This document shows positions 12,801 to 22,366 of a DNA stretch of 64,000 bases, one piece after another (the stretch's first letter is position 1; each line of letters starts with the position of its first letter). The notes beneath the pieces were generated by a model. It saw only the letters and a program-made list of their open reading frames with translations, was not told the origin of the DNA and searched no databases. This DNA comes from Patiria miniata (Eukaryota; Echinodermata; Asteroidea; Valvatida; Asterinidae): NCBI RefSeq assembly GCF_015706575.1, contig NW_024037059.1, positions 37,051,058 to 37,115,057 on the forward strand, read 5' to 3'. Position numbers and translations under genes: made by a program.

Positions 12801-14136
12801 GTTTTGGCTATTGGTTACATGTGCAAAAGCATAGGAGTACAATTTCAATAAATTTCCAAGTCGATACTAAATTTGCATACAGTTCCTTTGACTTTTGTAC
12901 TAGATTCATTATATTACTATTATGTATAATACGTATTCCTGGTTTTTCTGACTCCTCTGTTATGCATGTCATGGGAAAAACTATGCATTTACATGTTTGA
13001 CCTTTCTATAAAATTTGGAGTCCACTTTTGTTTCCCTGTCCCTGGTACATCTGACATAGATCTAGGATTTGGGAACTTGAAAAGTACATGAGTGATTTGA
13101 ATGATTCTTGTACTAAAAGAGAGCTTATTAAATGGGCTTTCCCATCCCAGATTTCGAAAGTGCTACATGCAGAACTTTATTAAGAAAATGGTCCTGCCAT
13201 TTGGGTTTCCTTTGTTTTACTCGCCCTGTATTTTATGAATGTGATACGTCCAAAGTTTTTATCCAGATATTTATATTTTTTTGTACTTGAGATTTATAAA
13301 AGCCTGCTGCCTTGTTGTGTCTGCATGTTTGGACTTGATGCACTTACAGAGTCCAAATAAAACAAAGCCCTGCATGTTAGAAGATGTTATACTATTAGAG
13401 GCCCATAAGTTTGAATGAGCAAGTCTGTTCATAATTTAATTTGTGATCAAAACAGTCATTGCAGGAAGAAATTAATATTGCAGAAAGCCATGAGAGATTT
13501 AAATTTTCACAGTGGTGCAAAAACCGTGAATTTTTGGGGAAAAAAACAGATTTGCTCAGTTGTCAACCCTACCCCAAACACAATGTAGATGGTTAGAAAC
13601 GACACTGTAGAACTTCCTACATTGTCCTGTAGCAAACACAATGGCGTGAACAAACAGATTGTTTGGTAGATGGGTGGTTGTTATTACAATTTTCAGCAGG
13701 CAATGCTGAAAGATCGTTATAGTACAGTGTGTTCAGAATCATGGTGTTTGTTATAGCCGCATTCTGCCTAACTGCTATTATTTTTTAATTTTGAAGTAAG
13801 GATTTTATGAGTTATTGTGACTAACTCAATATTTCTGGTTTGTTTTGTCTCGTGATAGGAATGGGTACAGGTCGTCCTGGGGCCTCGGGCTACTCCACTT
13901 CCACTAACGTGCTGGGCACATACTCCACAGTGGACGTGCAGACCAAGCCCAGGGGAAGCAGCATGCGTGGCGAGGTCACGGTGCGCACCTTGCGCGATGA
14001 GGAGCGCACCGTCACCAGGCCCGCCTCCTCTGCCTCGTCCGTCTACGCACGGCTGAGCAAGCCCACTAGCAAGACCACGACCACAACCTCCACGACCAAG
14101 ACATCGCCCAAGCCCAAAACCGGGGCCTGGCGTTAG
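715..14136 (+). CDS. Spectraplakin (MACF1/dystonin/shot family), 3' part of gene, 10 exons
   Basis: Cytoskeletal crosslinker linking actin, microtubules and junctions; only the C-terminal ~623 residues are here. CDS = join 715-843, 1313-1456, 1971-2159, 2564-2845, 3079-3241, 3567-3733, 4196-4388, 6106-6272, 7318-7477, 13859-14136; every junction is GT-AG and phases agree. Seen in order: spectrin-repeat helices (local residues 1-154), a basic linker and final helix (155-248), two EF-hands with loops [12 protein letters not shown] and [12 protein letters not shown] (249-358), a GAS2 domain (359-422) with the hallmark [15 protein letters not shown], then a Ser/Thr/Arg-rich tail ending TGAWR-stop. 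The domain order and wording match vertebrate MACF1 and DST closely. Invertebrates usually have one such gene, so no paralogue symbol is given. The start lies left of the window. No [ST]xIP EB1-binding motif is visible in the tail. Exons are GC-rich, introns AT-rich. Confidence 0.95.
1313..1456 (+). CDS. Spectraplakin exon b (spectrin repeat)
   Basis: Acceptor tttttctcag, donor gtcagt; 144 nt, phase 0. Includes [20 protein letters not shown], a close match to the conserved 'CHPDSITTIKHWITII' segment of MACF1/DST. Confidence 0.92.
1971..2159 (+). CDS. Spectraplakin exon c (spectrin repeat)
   Basis: Acceptor ctttctacag, donor gtaaaa; 189 nt, phase 0. Heptad-rich helix with [16 protein letters not shown] and a [17 protein letters not shown] linker helix, typical of the last spectrin repeats. 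Confidence 0.92.
2564..2845 (+). CDS. Spectraplakin exon d (basic linker and last helix)
   Basis: Acceptor ctgttccccag, donor gttggt; 282 nt, phase 0. Begins [20 protein letters not shown], passes a basic KRRRS patch and a Pro/Ser-rich linker, then [20 protein letters not shown], the helix that leads into the EF-hands. Very GC-rich compared with its flanks. Confidence 0.92.
3079..3241 (+). CDS. Spectraplakin exon e (EF-hand 1)
   Basis: Acceptor ttcctccacag, donor gtaagt; 163 nt, ends in phase 1. Encodes [20 protein letters not shown] and the first calcium loop [12 protein letters not shown], with Asp/Asp/Asp/Glu at ligand positions. Confidence 0.95.
3567..3733 (+). CDS. Spectraplakin exon f (EF-hand 2)
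   Basis: Acceptor ctcctccacag, donor gtaagt; 167 nt, enters in phase 1. Encodes [20 protein letters not shown] and the second loop [13 protein letters not shown], followed by KIEDEV, which joins the GAS2 domain. Confidence 0.95.
4196..4388 (+). CDS. Spectraplakin exon g (GAS2 domain)
   Basis: The acceptor follows a long C-rich tract ending ccccccag; donor gtaagg; 193 nt, ends in phase 1. Encodes the cysteine-containing [15 protein letters not shown] start, [20 protein letters not shown] and [19 protein letters not shown], the microtubule-binding GAS2-related fold. It has the short KYRFGESQQ form, as in MACF1, rather than the longer loop seen in dystonin. Confidence 0.96.
4389..6105. other. 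Spectraplakin intron between the GAS2 exons
   Basis: 1.7 kb without coding exons. It contains a short near-palindrome at 4477-4501 (9-bp arms, 7-nt loop) and, at about 5320-5420, a stretch resembling repeat sequence near 60340-60420. No other structure was recognised. Confidence 0.5.
6106..6272 (+). CDS. Spectraplakin exon h (GAS2 end, RS-rich tail)
   Basis: Acceptor tgtatttag, donor gtaggc; 167 nt, enters phase 1, leaves phase 0. [20 protein letters not shown] is the conserved end of the GAS2 module. It is followed by a Ser/Arg-rich stretch ([20 protein letters not shown]). Confidence 0.95.
6345..6650. mobile_element. MITE with ~95-bp terminal inverted repeats
   Basis: The left end (gggcaattccacggttactc...) and the reverse complement of the right end agree over about 95 bp with a few mismatches. 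Both arms carry the tracts 'actcacgttacat' and 'ttaccttactgaaaagg'. The ~115-bp centre has no ORF, and an extra copy of 'aatgtaacgtgagtaacc' lies inside. No clear target-site duplication was identified. It lies in the intron between exons h and i. Confidence 0.8.
6866..6978 (+). repeat. Dispersed repeat copy (pair with 265-395)
   Basis: Shares ordered blocks with 265-395: 'cagtcactg..caccc.aaacc', 'ccctgcct', 'gcactctatgg' and 'gtgtaatacaat', then 'caggttct'. An unclassified interspersed element, same orientation as its partner. Confidence 0.55.
7318..7477 (+). CDS. Spectraplakin exon i (tail)
   Basis: Acceptor ctgtttcag, donor gtgagt; 160 nt, phase 0 in, phase 1 out. Encodes a basic Ser/Thr-rich low-complexity tail ([20 protein letters not shown]). 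The compatible phases and strong splice sites support it; family conservation is weak here. Confidence 0.82.
8770..8822 (+). CDS. Possible alternative terminal exon of the spectraplakin
   Basis: A pyrimidine-rich tract (8722-8762) ends in ...gggatccag, then an open frame compatible with the phase-1 donor of exon i reads [17 protein letters not shown] and stops at 8820-8822. This would give a much shorter tail than exon j. There is no transcript support in hand; it rests on splice-site quality and phase only. Confidence 0.3.
9489..10114. mobile_element. Non-autonomous DNA transposon with inverted ends
   Basis: The left end 'taagctggcctcaggtcgac' and 'ggaactagccttggtcaagg' pair, as reverse complement, with 'gttgaccttaggcagg' and 'ccaaggctagttcc' at the right end (10058-10114). 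No ORF inside. The segment 'agcgcaaacagcaacct' also occurs in a related fragment at 63480-63660, which supports a repeat family. Confidence 0.65.
11915..12382 (+). repeat. Two-copy tandem duplication, unit ~230 bp
   Basis: Copy 1 starts near 11915 and copy 2 near 12141. Each runs from 'cttggaagtataacaaa' through 'gacaaaatgaagcattcct' and 'agcagtctagccaatt' to 'agatttctgaag'. The copies differ by scattered substitutions and small indels. Confidence 0.8.
13859..14136 (+). CDS. Spectraplakin terminal coding exon j
   Basis: Acceptor tctcgtgatag; enters in phase 1 (G+GA), runs open to TAG at 14134-14136. Encodes a basic Ser/Thr/Pro tail with a [20 protein letters not shown] stretch. The frame matches exon i across a 6.4-kb intron. 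The composition resembles the microtubule-lattice-binding tails of the family. Confidence 0.85.
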
Positions 14137-17100
14137 AGAGCCTGATCCCACTTCTGACACCAAATCTAGACAATCACCCTTGAGCTTGCACTGAAAGAGT
14201 AAAAGAGACAAGACATTAATAATCCACTGGAAAACAGTTCTTAGATGCTTTATTACATGTTAAAGGGTGCCCTGTAAATGGAAAACCCTATGGACATTTA
14301 TATCTTAGAATTTAAGAATTTCATAGTTCATTAAAAAAAAAACGACCTGCTGGAGTTCTCTATGAGGAATTATTTCCAGTGCTACTAAAACTTCTGCAGG
14401 ACATTAAATTTAGCTACAGAAATTACCGCGGCAAGTTATCTGAAGGGATGTACTTGTCTTGGTGAATTCTGTGCCTGTTTGATGTCCTTGCCTAAACACT
14501 TTTTCTGTCTCTTTGTTTTTGCCGCTCTTGGGAAAATTGTCAAAATTAATGTACTGTCTTCCTCTAAAAGTTACTTGTTGAAATGAAGAAGATGTTAAAG
14601 TAAACGTTGAATTTTTCTCTGAATGATAGTCTTAGAAAACATTTTGATTGAAATCCTGTGTAGAAAATATTGTTTTGCTTTCATATCTGTATATATCGGT
14701 AGGATGTGATTTATTATTCCTGTCTTTTTTTTCTATATTTGATCATATTTTTGTATCTGTAGGTGAGACAAAGTCAGTTACTTACTAGATATGAGTTTAT
14801 GCAGTGTTTATTGAAAAAAAAAAGTATACATGAAATAGTTGTGGATTGGTGACTGTGGATGTTTTGTTTTGAAAGATGTCCAACTGAAATAGCCAATGTG
14901 GTCTTAATAGTTTGGGGTTGTCATACCCCATAACGACAGTCTACCAATTGTGACAGTGTAACCATCGATTGTGTCAAGATGTACCAATCATGTGACAGAT
15001 CCACGCAGTTGGATTTGAAAACTATAAAAAAAAAAAAACTTAAAATCACATGAAGTGATTAAGTGTCAAGATTGTGGAGAAATGTGCTGCCCCTGAATTG
15101 GGGATTGTGCCAAAGTAACCACCCCTACCAAAAAAAATGGATTTGCTCGTTAAGTTGATGTAGATTATGGTCAAGTGTATGTGGCCACGATCTGACATTG
15201 TTTAATTTTCATGTAGACTAGATTTTTTTTTCTAATAACAGTGGCGCAGACGTCGTCAAACGACAGGATTATTTTGTTTTTGTCAAGTAAATGCCATTTC
15301 TTAAATTGGTGTGTGGGATCTTTTTTTATATATTTTTGAGTGGAAATGGTCGCAAAAGACAGCATAGACTTTATTGCTTGAAATTACATGTAAAAAAATT
15401 GTTAAAAAAATAACATAATTTACTAGTACAGTGTAGTAATCTTGTAGTTGTATACGTGAAGTAAAAACAAAATACAAACAATCCATAATATACATGTAGT
15501 GTAGACAAGTGAATTTTGAAATTAATTCCTTTTTATATGCTGAGTTTGGAAAGAAACTAAGTTTATCCTTTTATTCTGAATAATACAAACTTTTGGGGAG
15601 AAGTCCTGTATTATTTGTGAAACAAACGGATATTCCTTGTAATATGCCGTAACTTTAACTGTGTTGTTCTTACATGAGGAACTTGAATGGGGACCAGTTT
15701 CTTATGTTTGATTTCAACACGGTTTGGTTTGGTACTGGAAGCGAAAACAACTTGTGGGGACCAGTTGTTTTTCTGACAGGTAACCAACTGTTAATCTAAC
15801 TACCGATTCAGCATATATTCCAATCATTCAAAAAAAAAATTCCATTTATTTGTTTGTGTTGATTATTTTAACACTATACCCGGTTTGCATTTTATTTGCA
15901 GGCACTGAATATGTGGGGACCTGTTCTGCGCCTGCATTTAACTTGAAGAACGTGTTTTTAAAAAAAAAGCCTAAATTTGTGATTTTGTGTGGATGTTGGG
16001 GACACATCCAATCAAAATCATGAACATTGTGTCGTGGTTCGTTTTTGGATTGACAGGTTTTTCCTGGATGGCTTTTGGGGATCAGCGATCATAGGAAATT
16101 ACCTGTCAAACCCAGGATGTAACACACAGTAACTAAATCATGCATTTAGTAATCGCAAAACCAGTGTTAACCATGATAAGCAGCGTTATTTTAACTACGA
16201 AATGCTTCCTTTTTTTTTTTTATTAAAGCAAGCAAGTAATAAGAAACTAGATGTAGCTTTGAAAATTCAATTTTTGTTTTCTTTTTGCATCAGTCTTTCG
16301 TATCATATAGTGTATAAAAAAAAATGTATAGTGTACTAAGCGTTCCAGGTTAATGGTTCACAGAGTAGATTATGTCGTTCAAACGAATAAGCTGTGGTTA
16401 GTAATCACTAACCAGGAGGGGTTTAATATAAACCAGTTGAATTAACTCATCGAGAGGCTCCCTATTGGACGGGTTACACAGGTCACTTAACCGGGTTAAT
16501 AAGAAACAATCCTTGAAGGAATTAGCTAACTTGACATTACTACTCTTGCATCAATGACTGGCATTCGTATATTAGCTTGAGTAACAAAAAAATCACATTA
16601 ACTGTATGTAATAGTATAATACTTGATGGTCGTTTGAATGTGCTCTTCGGATAAAAGAAGTAATTTTGTAATAACTCGCATTCGATTTCATTGACCGTCT
16701 TATATTATACTGGTTCGAGCAATTGCTGATGTCAATCTTTCAAAATCTGTTCCAAATTTGCCAAACTTAGCAAATTATCAAACAGTTTTACAGTTAGCAT
16801 CACGGACCAAGACAATATGTGATACATTGTTGGGAATCGAACCCCTGCCATCCATATGGCCGTACATTTCTCTTTGCCGTGTCATTGTGGGCGTCATGTC
16901 ACGTTTCGTCTTTCAACAAAAAAAATGTCGATGATTCTCATTTGCATATGATTATTACTTAAACGTGAAATGGGTTATTTGGCGTGAAGAGAAACCGACA
17001 ATTATCATAAAAACTGTTAGAAATCAACGCATTCTATTTTGCAGTAGAAAATAGAGACCCGAAAGAAAACATAAAATAACGTGAGTTAGACTTCTTTCGA

Positions 17101-17830
17101 GGCGTTTTTATTTAAATGCGTAGTTTTCTAGATATGTTTGCATTTGATTTGATTCAGTTTGCGTTGGAAGGAGGCATCCTTAAAATTTAAACGATTTGTA
17201 GCATTTTTTTAAAATATAAAACAATGTGAGCGAGATTTAAGTTTACCATTAAATTTTCTTGTTTAGTAGCACTTTTTCAAAAAAAAATACCTAATTTTGT
17301 TTTTCCATGCTCGTCGTAGATTTCAATTAGATTTTCTTGCACTAGTGTTTTGACAAACATATTATAAAAATGCGACAATCGTAAATGTATTATTCAAATG
17401 TTTGGCGATATCTTTTTTGTAATTGGCTGAACTGTTTCTACCATTCGTTTGAATAACATGTTCTTTTTGTATGTGATTGGTCGAAAGTTATGGCGATCTG
17501 AGTGACGTCATTAGTTCTGTCCAATCAAAGGGACTTATAACGGTGTCGCTTTATAGTGCAGGTTTAAAAACAGTACGACTGGTTGCAAGACTAGGAGTTT
17601 ACATTTTTTGTTTAAATTGAGGCATTAGTGATGCTTGTTAGAAATGCAAAACTTGTTTGTTTTTTTAATTGACAATTGTAGGAGGTTTACTCTAAGTTTT
17701 CGTCAGCAACGGATTTGATTTAGTTGTACACAATCGGCTTTCCTACATTTGTTTGGGGGACTTTTTGCTATAATCGTGTTTGTCACACGATTGCCTTTAA
17801 GCGAATAAATTTTTATTTTGCAATAAAAAC
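14137..17830 (+). other. Probable 3' UTR of the spectraplakin gene
   Basis: AT-rich sequence after the TAG with no further coding signal. The first canonical AATAAA signals seen are at 17804-17809 and 17822-17827, implying a UTR of up to ~3.7 kb. An ATTAAA near 16223 could end a shorter form. Extent is inferred. Confidence 0.45.
17804..17827 (+). terminator. Candidate poly(A) signals, spectraplakin
   Basis: Two AATAAA hexamers (17804-17809 and 17822-17827) 18 bp apart in a T-rich context. They are the closest canonical pair downstream of the stop codon. Confidence 0.35.
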
Positions 17831-19901
17831 ATAAGCCATTTCGTCTTGTCGCCGTTTCTTTTTTGGTTGTCGTTCACCGGTACACATTGTTGTTTGTGTG
17901 GAATGGCCATGTTTGTCTTTAAGCGAATTTGAAGCGAATTGACTTTACAGTTGGCAATGATGTCCCAAAATGTGTTTTCCACTCGCTCATGAGTTTTATT
18001 GCCAAGAGCATCAATCATTTCCTTATTGTATTACAGTATAATGCTGTAAAATTTGACGAGAAATGCAGGGAATTTTTGGAAATGCAGGGACCGTACTACA
18101 CCCAAAGGCTGCGCTCAATTCCGGAAACGCCGTTGAGAAACACTAATTCAGAACGATACAATGCACTTTATGTACATTGTACAGCAGTTAACTCCAGTTA
18201 AGCTATTATTCCCCTTGTGTATTTTACGCGTAAGGTCTCAGTGTGGTTTGAATTGAATAATCCATTTCGGTATTATATGTGCACATCAAGATTTGCCGAT
18301 TTTTCTTTCGGGATAAAAAAATTCATGGTATGCGTGCAAAAGCATACCGGGGTACCAGCAGAATTGAAGAAATCATCGTGTTCTGAAGTAGAACATTTTG
18401 CAAAAACCTTTGGACAGCGAAGTGTCTTTAGGTGTCTTTGTGTCAAAACTTTTGTGCGAACGGAAGTGCCATCTACCTCTTTTCGATTGCACAAAAAATT
18501 GCACAGAATGCAGATTTGGTTACCACGCCCCCCCCCCCCAGCCTTGTGTGCATTTATCTGCCACAGTTAACCCCCAAAAAATTTCGAATCTTGCTGTTTA
18601 CCAGACTATTTTGGAACTCGCTTATTCAGACCTCGTTCCCAGGTACACCTTGTCTGCACCGCCAGTGCACGCGTGCCTCCATCTCGAAATGTCAACATCG
18701 AAGAATCGATTTTCCAATTTGATCGGAGGGCTCGGCTTTCTCTCAATGAAAAGAGCAAGGGCAACATAAGGGATATGATAATAATACTTGCGTGCAACTT
18801 TCTTTGGGCAAATTAATTTTATATTATATATATATTTTTTTATAATTATACTCCCTTTTCCCGTGCTTTCGAAGTAATTTACGGTGAAAATTGCCCTGGC
18901 TTCAATACAAACTTGTGAGAAGATAATAGGCCTGAACTGAGGTAACCTAACGTACGTTTCTCTGTACAACGGGCACACGAATCTGTGAGTTATACACTGT
19001 TAAATTGACTGTTTTCTTTATAAAAAATATATATATATAAAAAATAAAAAGTGGGGGTGATCTAGTGCAATAATATAAAAGGTTTGGTGTAGTCTTGCGC
19101 GTTTTCTAATGCTAAGTTTACATCAAATTCGAATTGAAGAGTGACTAGGGTATCCCAAGAAAATGTTTGATAACAAATTACATCATTTTTTTTGTACAAA
19201 GGGCCGTTCGTTCAAAAGAGACGAACGGTCTCGCTAATTTAATATGCTAACTTCAGAAAGCCTTCAACCACCCTAGATCGCACATTATTCATGTATGCGC
19301 TATTATGCTTCCAGCAGATGTTTATAGGCATAATTTCGATTCCCCATAAACGACGCACATGATTATAATCGAACTGTGGGCACATGCAACAGCGGCGGCC
19401 AAGCACGGAATGCGCGCATTGTTCTGGCCAGGTGCATAATATCAATGGTTCCCATTCGATGGAGACGCGTAAACCAGACACGGCTACCAGCAATGCAATT
19501 TTGTTTGGCGTTTCTTTTTCCACCGTCTGCTCTGTTGCCATAGATGTTATCGTCGTTGTATCGCGCACGCCTCATCTCGTCTGCAATAAAAACGGGCGGG
19601 AATGCATTTTGCCCGCCTGTTTAGACGTGGTCTACGTGAGAGTACGACCGTATGGTTAGCGGAAAACCGTCATATGCGGATCTGCCTTGTTTTGCAGATT
19701 GGAGAGAGATAGATGAAAACGACAGCCTCGGCAGTTGCGAGTTCATGCAGTGGTCTACCTTTCTTCGTCAGGCATTTTAAGCTTCACTCGTTTACGACTT
19801 TGTAATTCATCCTCCTTAATTTACCCATTTGCGATTTTAACTCCTGATGTTCACAGTCTCGTTGCCGTAGAAACTGATGGGATGTAGCCCACAGGACCTC
19901 G

Positions 19902-19980
19902 TATAAAGGCCCGAGTATAGGCCTGGACATTGACTACATAGGCCTACACAAGCTAGCGGACACATTTTTTAAAGGTAAGT
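19902..19980 (+). promoter_or_regulatory. Possible promoter and non-coding leader exon
   Basis: TATAAAG at 19902-19908 lies below a locally CpG-richer stretch (about 19330-19700). About 65 bp further on is a perfect donor, aaag|gtaagt (19974/19975). An exon starting ~30 bp after the TATA could splice to the acceptor at 28630-28631, just before the receptor ATG. Inference from motifs only. Confidence 0.25.
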
Positions 19981-21849
19981 GACCACTCACATTGGTATGA
20001 GAGATATCCAATTCTTGTCAGGTATCGGCCTGATTTTCGTTGAAAAGGTTTGGCCGTGCGGAATGTGGCATTGTATACTAGGCCTAGTGTTGATTCGTTA
20101 TTTCAGGAATGAATCTTACAGACAATTTTCAAACCAAGTCTTTTTTAAAACCCTTTTGTCAGAGTGTGGCCAAACAGTAATACATGCTACTACGGAGCCA
20201 CGATTTAAAAATTTGCTGTTTTCGTCCTTGCACGCACTTGCACAAAAATACCTTACATTGTGTTGGTTACCTTTTGCATCGAGGCAAGAGTGAAACCGTA
20301 AGAAGGATGACGAAATAACACATAAACCGGCTTATTAGTGTAATTTCCCTTCAAAACAATCATGATTACTCGTATTATTTGATTGTTCGGAATGAAAGTG
20401 TATATTGGTATAGATATGTTGCTGTAGTGCAAATAGAAATGATTGAAGCCGCCATATTAAAAGAAAAATCTTTTGAATCATTCAGCCAGACGGTCAGAAA
20501 TACATTCCATTTTACATGAATATTGTTTACATATATTTAGGCAATTCCTCGGATTATATAAAGCATGTTAAAACTCTAAAAAAATCCAAATGTCACAAAT
20601 GAAACATGTATATCATTTTGAAGCTTGATATCTGTATTTTATTGAAATATAGTTTATTTCTAACAATGTTCAACGGTTAAGCTGAAAATATCAATATGTC
20701 TAAGTACGTCCGACACCATGGTGTTTTGAACTGATTTCTACAGGGAAAAAAAGTGGGTGATTTAAAAAAATAAAATAATTGTAGTTACTGATACGTTTTA
20801 TCAGAACTTAAATCCACCTTATGATTATAACATTTCTTATGCAAGCTGTTGTACTGTCCAAATATGTGTAGTCCGACAACGTGCAGTCGAACTGTGCGAT
20901 TTTTTTTTTAGATAGGCCAACTAGCTTACATGTATATTAATGTGAATCATTCTGAAATCGGCACATGCGCAGTGCCTAGACACCATGGAAACTCTCTTCA
21001 TTAAAATTATAATAATGTAGTTTCATTCTACTCTTTTATTGGATGTTTTTGAAAATCCGGCTTCGTCACCGATTTTACCTTCATCACTGGCTTCGAAATC
21101 ATTTACATATTTTGTGATAGGCAATTTCCACGAAAAACAAAACACGACAGCCATAGTTTAAAGTGGTATGATTAATTGGCAAATTTAGGGAAAGTAGGTT
21201 GCAGGAAAAGAATGTTGCATCATGACTCCACTTTTTAAAAAATATATTAACTCACTGAAGGTCAGTCATTGTAAACATGTAGAAAAAGACATGAATCTGG
21301 GACTGAGAAACATTTCCAATTTTGTTGGAAGATACTCTGAAAATGCACTCGACTCTCCATAGACTTTGTATACAACCAAAGAAGTGGCGTGTGGACACTA
21401 CATTCTTTCCTAACACAGCCCTAAAAAATAGAATTTGCAGGGCACTCAAAAAAGAGAAAACCTACGGCAAAATAAGTGCCCCCAACAAAAGTAATTATAA
21501 CGAAGTAGGACTTAATGGTAGTGAAATGAATAATTGTTTTGTTTTATAGCAAATACCAATGTATCTCGGATTTCCTCATTCACTTTTTCCAATTGGTACA
21601 ACCAAGTTATTTTAGCTGCGCTTAGGCAAACAGTAACCTCTCCATGTAATGCATCCAATCTATTATATTGCCCTTAGAATAATCCCTGTAGTATTAAGGA
21701 GTATTCGATCTCAGCAAGGCTTGACGGGCTTTTCAAAGTCCAGCCTGAAAATGAGGGCAGTAATATATTTTGGCCAATAACAAATAGTTCTGCTTCCGAG
21801 TACATGGCATTTGAAAATATCGTAGGTAGGTTGGCAAATCTGTTGTGTA

Positions 21850-22201
21850 TTATACAACACCTGAATAAATCCCTGTCATCTGATTGGTGAATTGTAGATC
21901 ACGTGACATAGTATTATTCGGTATAATGCACGGTGCGACCATGCGTTATACCCATGCGTTATACCGTTTCACTTTGCGCTTGTTCCATGACGCGGTATTT
22001 GCGTGCAAAATGCATGCTGGTGTGCGCGTTCAGCGTAGCGCGTATTGTTCCAAAGAGCCAGCGCTACAGCTTGGGTTCAAACATTTTCGTGAAGGGGTAG
22101 TTCAACATCTTTAAAATCAAAATCAATTGTAGTTTATAATTTACCAATCAAATGACGAGAAATAGAACATTCAATCTAGAACTTATTCAGGTGTTGTATA
22201 A
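21850..22201. mobile_element. MITE with ~45-bp inverted ends
   Basis: The left end 'ttatacaacacctgaat...ctgattggt' is mirrored at 22141-22201 ('accaatcaaatga...attcaggtgttgtataa'), with a ~20-bp insertion in the right arm. No coding capacity. It abuts the foldback at 22203-22366. Confidence 0.7.
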
Positions 22202-22202
22202 A

Positions 22203-22366
22203 ACAAATAACGAATGTTTTACGTTCGTGCGATGGAAAGAATAATTTCATTCGGTGACAGATTGAATGTTCTATTCCACTCGGCTTCGCCTCGTGGAATA
22301 GAACATTCAATCTGTCACCTCATGAAATTATTCTTACCATCGCACTCACAAACATTCGTTATTTGT
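22203..22366. mobile_element. Foldback hairpin element
   Basis: Almost the whole segment is one inverted repeat. The outer arms start 'acaaataacgaatg' and end 'cattcgttatttgt'; the inner 27-bp arms 22253-22279 and 22293-22319 are perfect around a 13-nt centre containing ggcttcgcc. A snap-back MITE is the simplest reading. Confidence 0.75.

Larger units (their letters stand above)
7478..13858. other. Last intron of the spectraplakin gene
   Basis: 6.4 kb. It holds the possible alternative last exon (8770-8822), a transposon with inverted ends (9489-10114), a minus-strand open stretch (10534-10778), a local ~230-bp tandem duplication (11915-12382) and a possible 39-nt cassette exon (11843-11881). 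The rest is AT-rich with C/G homopolymers (9363-9381, 11237-11251). Confidence 0.6.

Noticed and set aside
13768..14211. 147-codon minus-strand frame over the last spectraplakin exon
   Set aside because: Antisense shadow of a GC-rich coding exon; low-complexity Gly/Arg wording.
16836..16870. tRNA-like B box (gaatcgaacccctgcc) on the minus strand
   Set aside because: No A box or fold at the right distance; too short to call.
17929..18769. Cluster of 90-123-codon plus frames after the spectraplakin 3' UTR
   Set aside because: Overlapping frames, unusual composition and no domain; likely chance.
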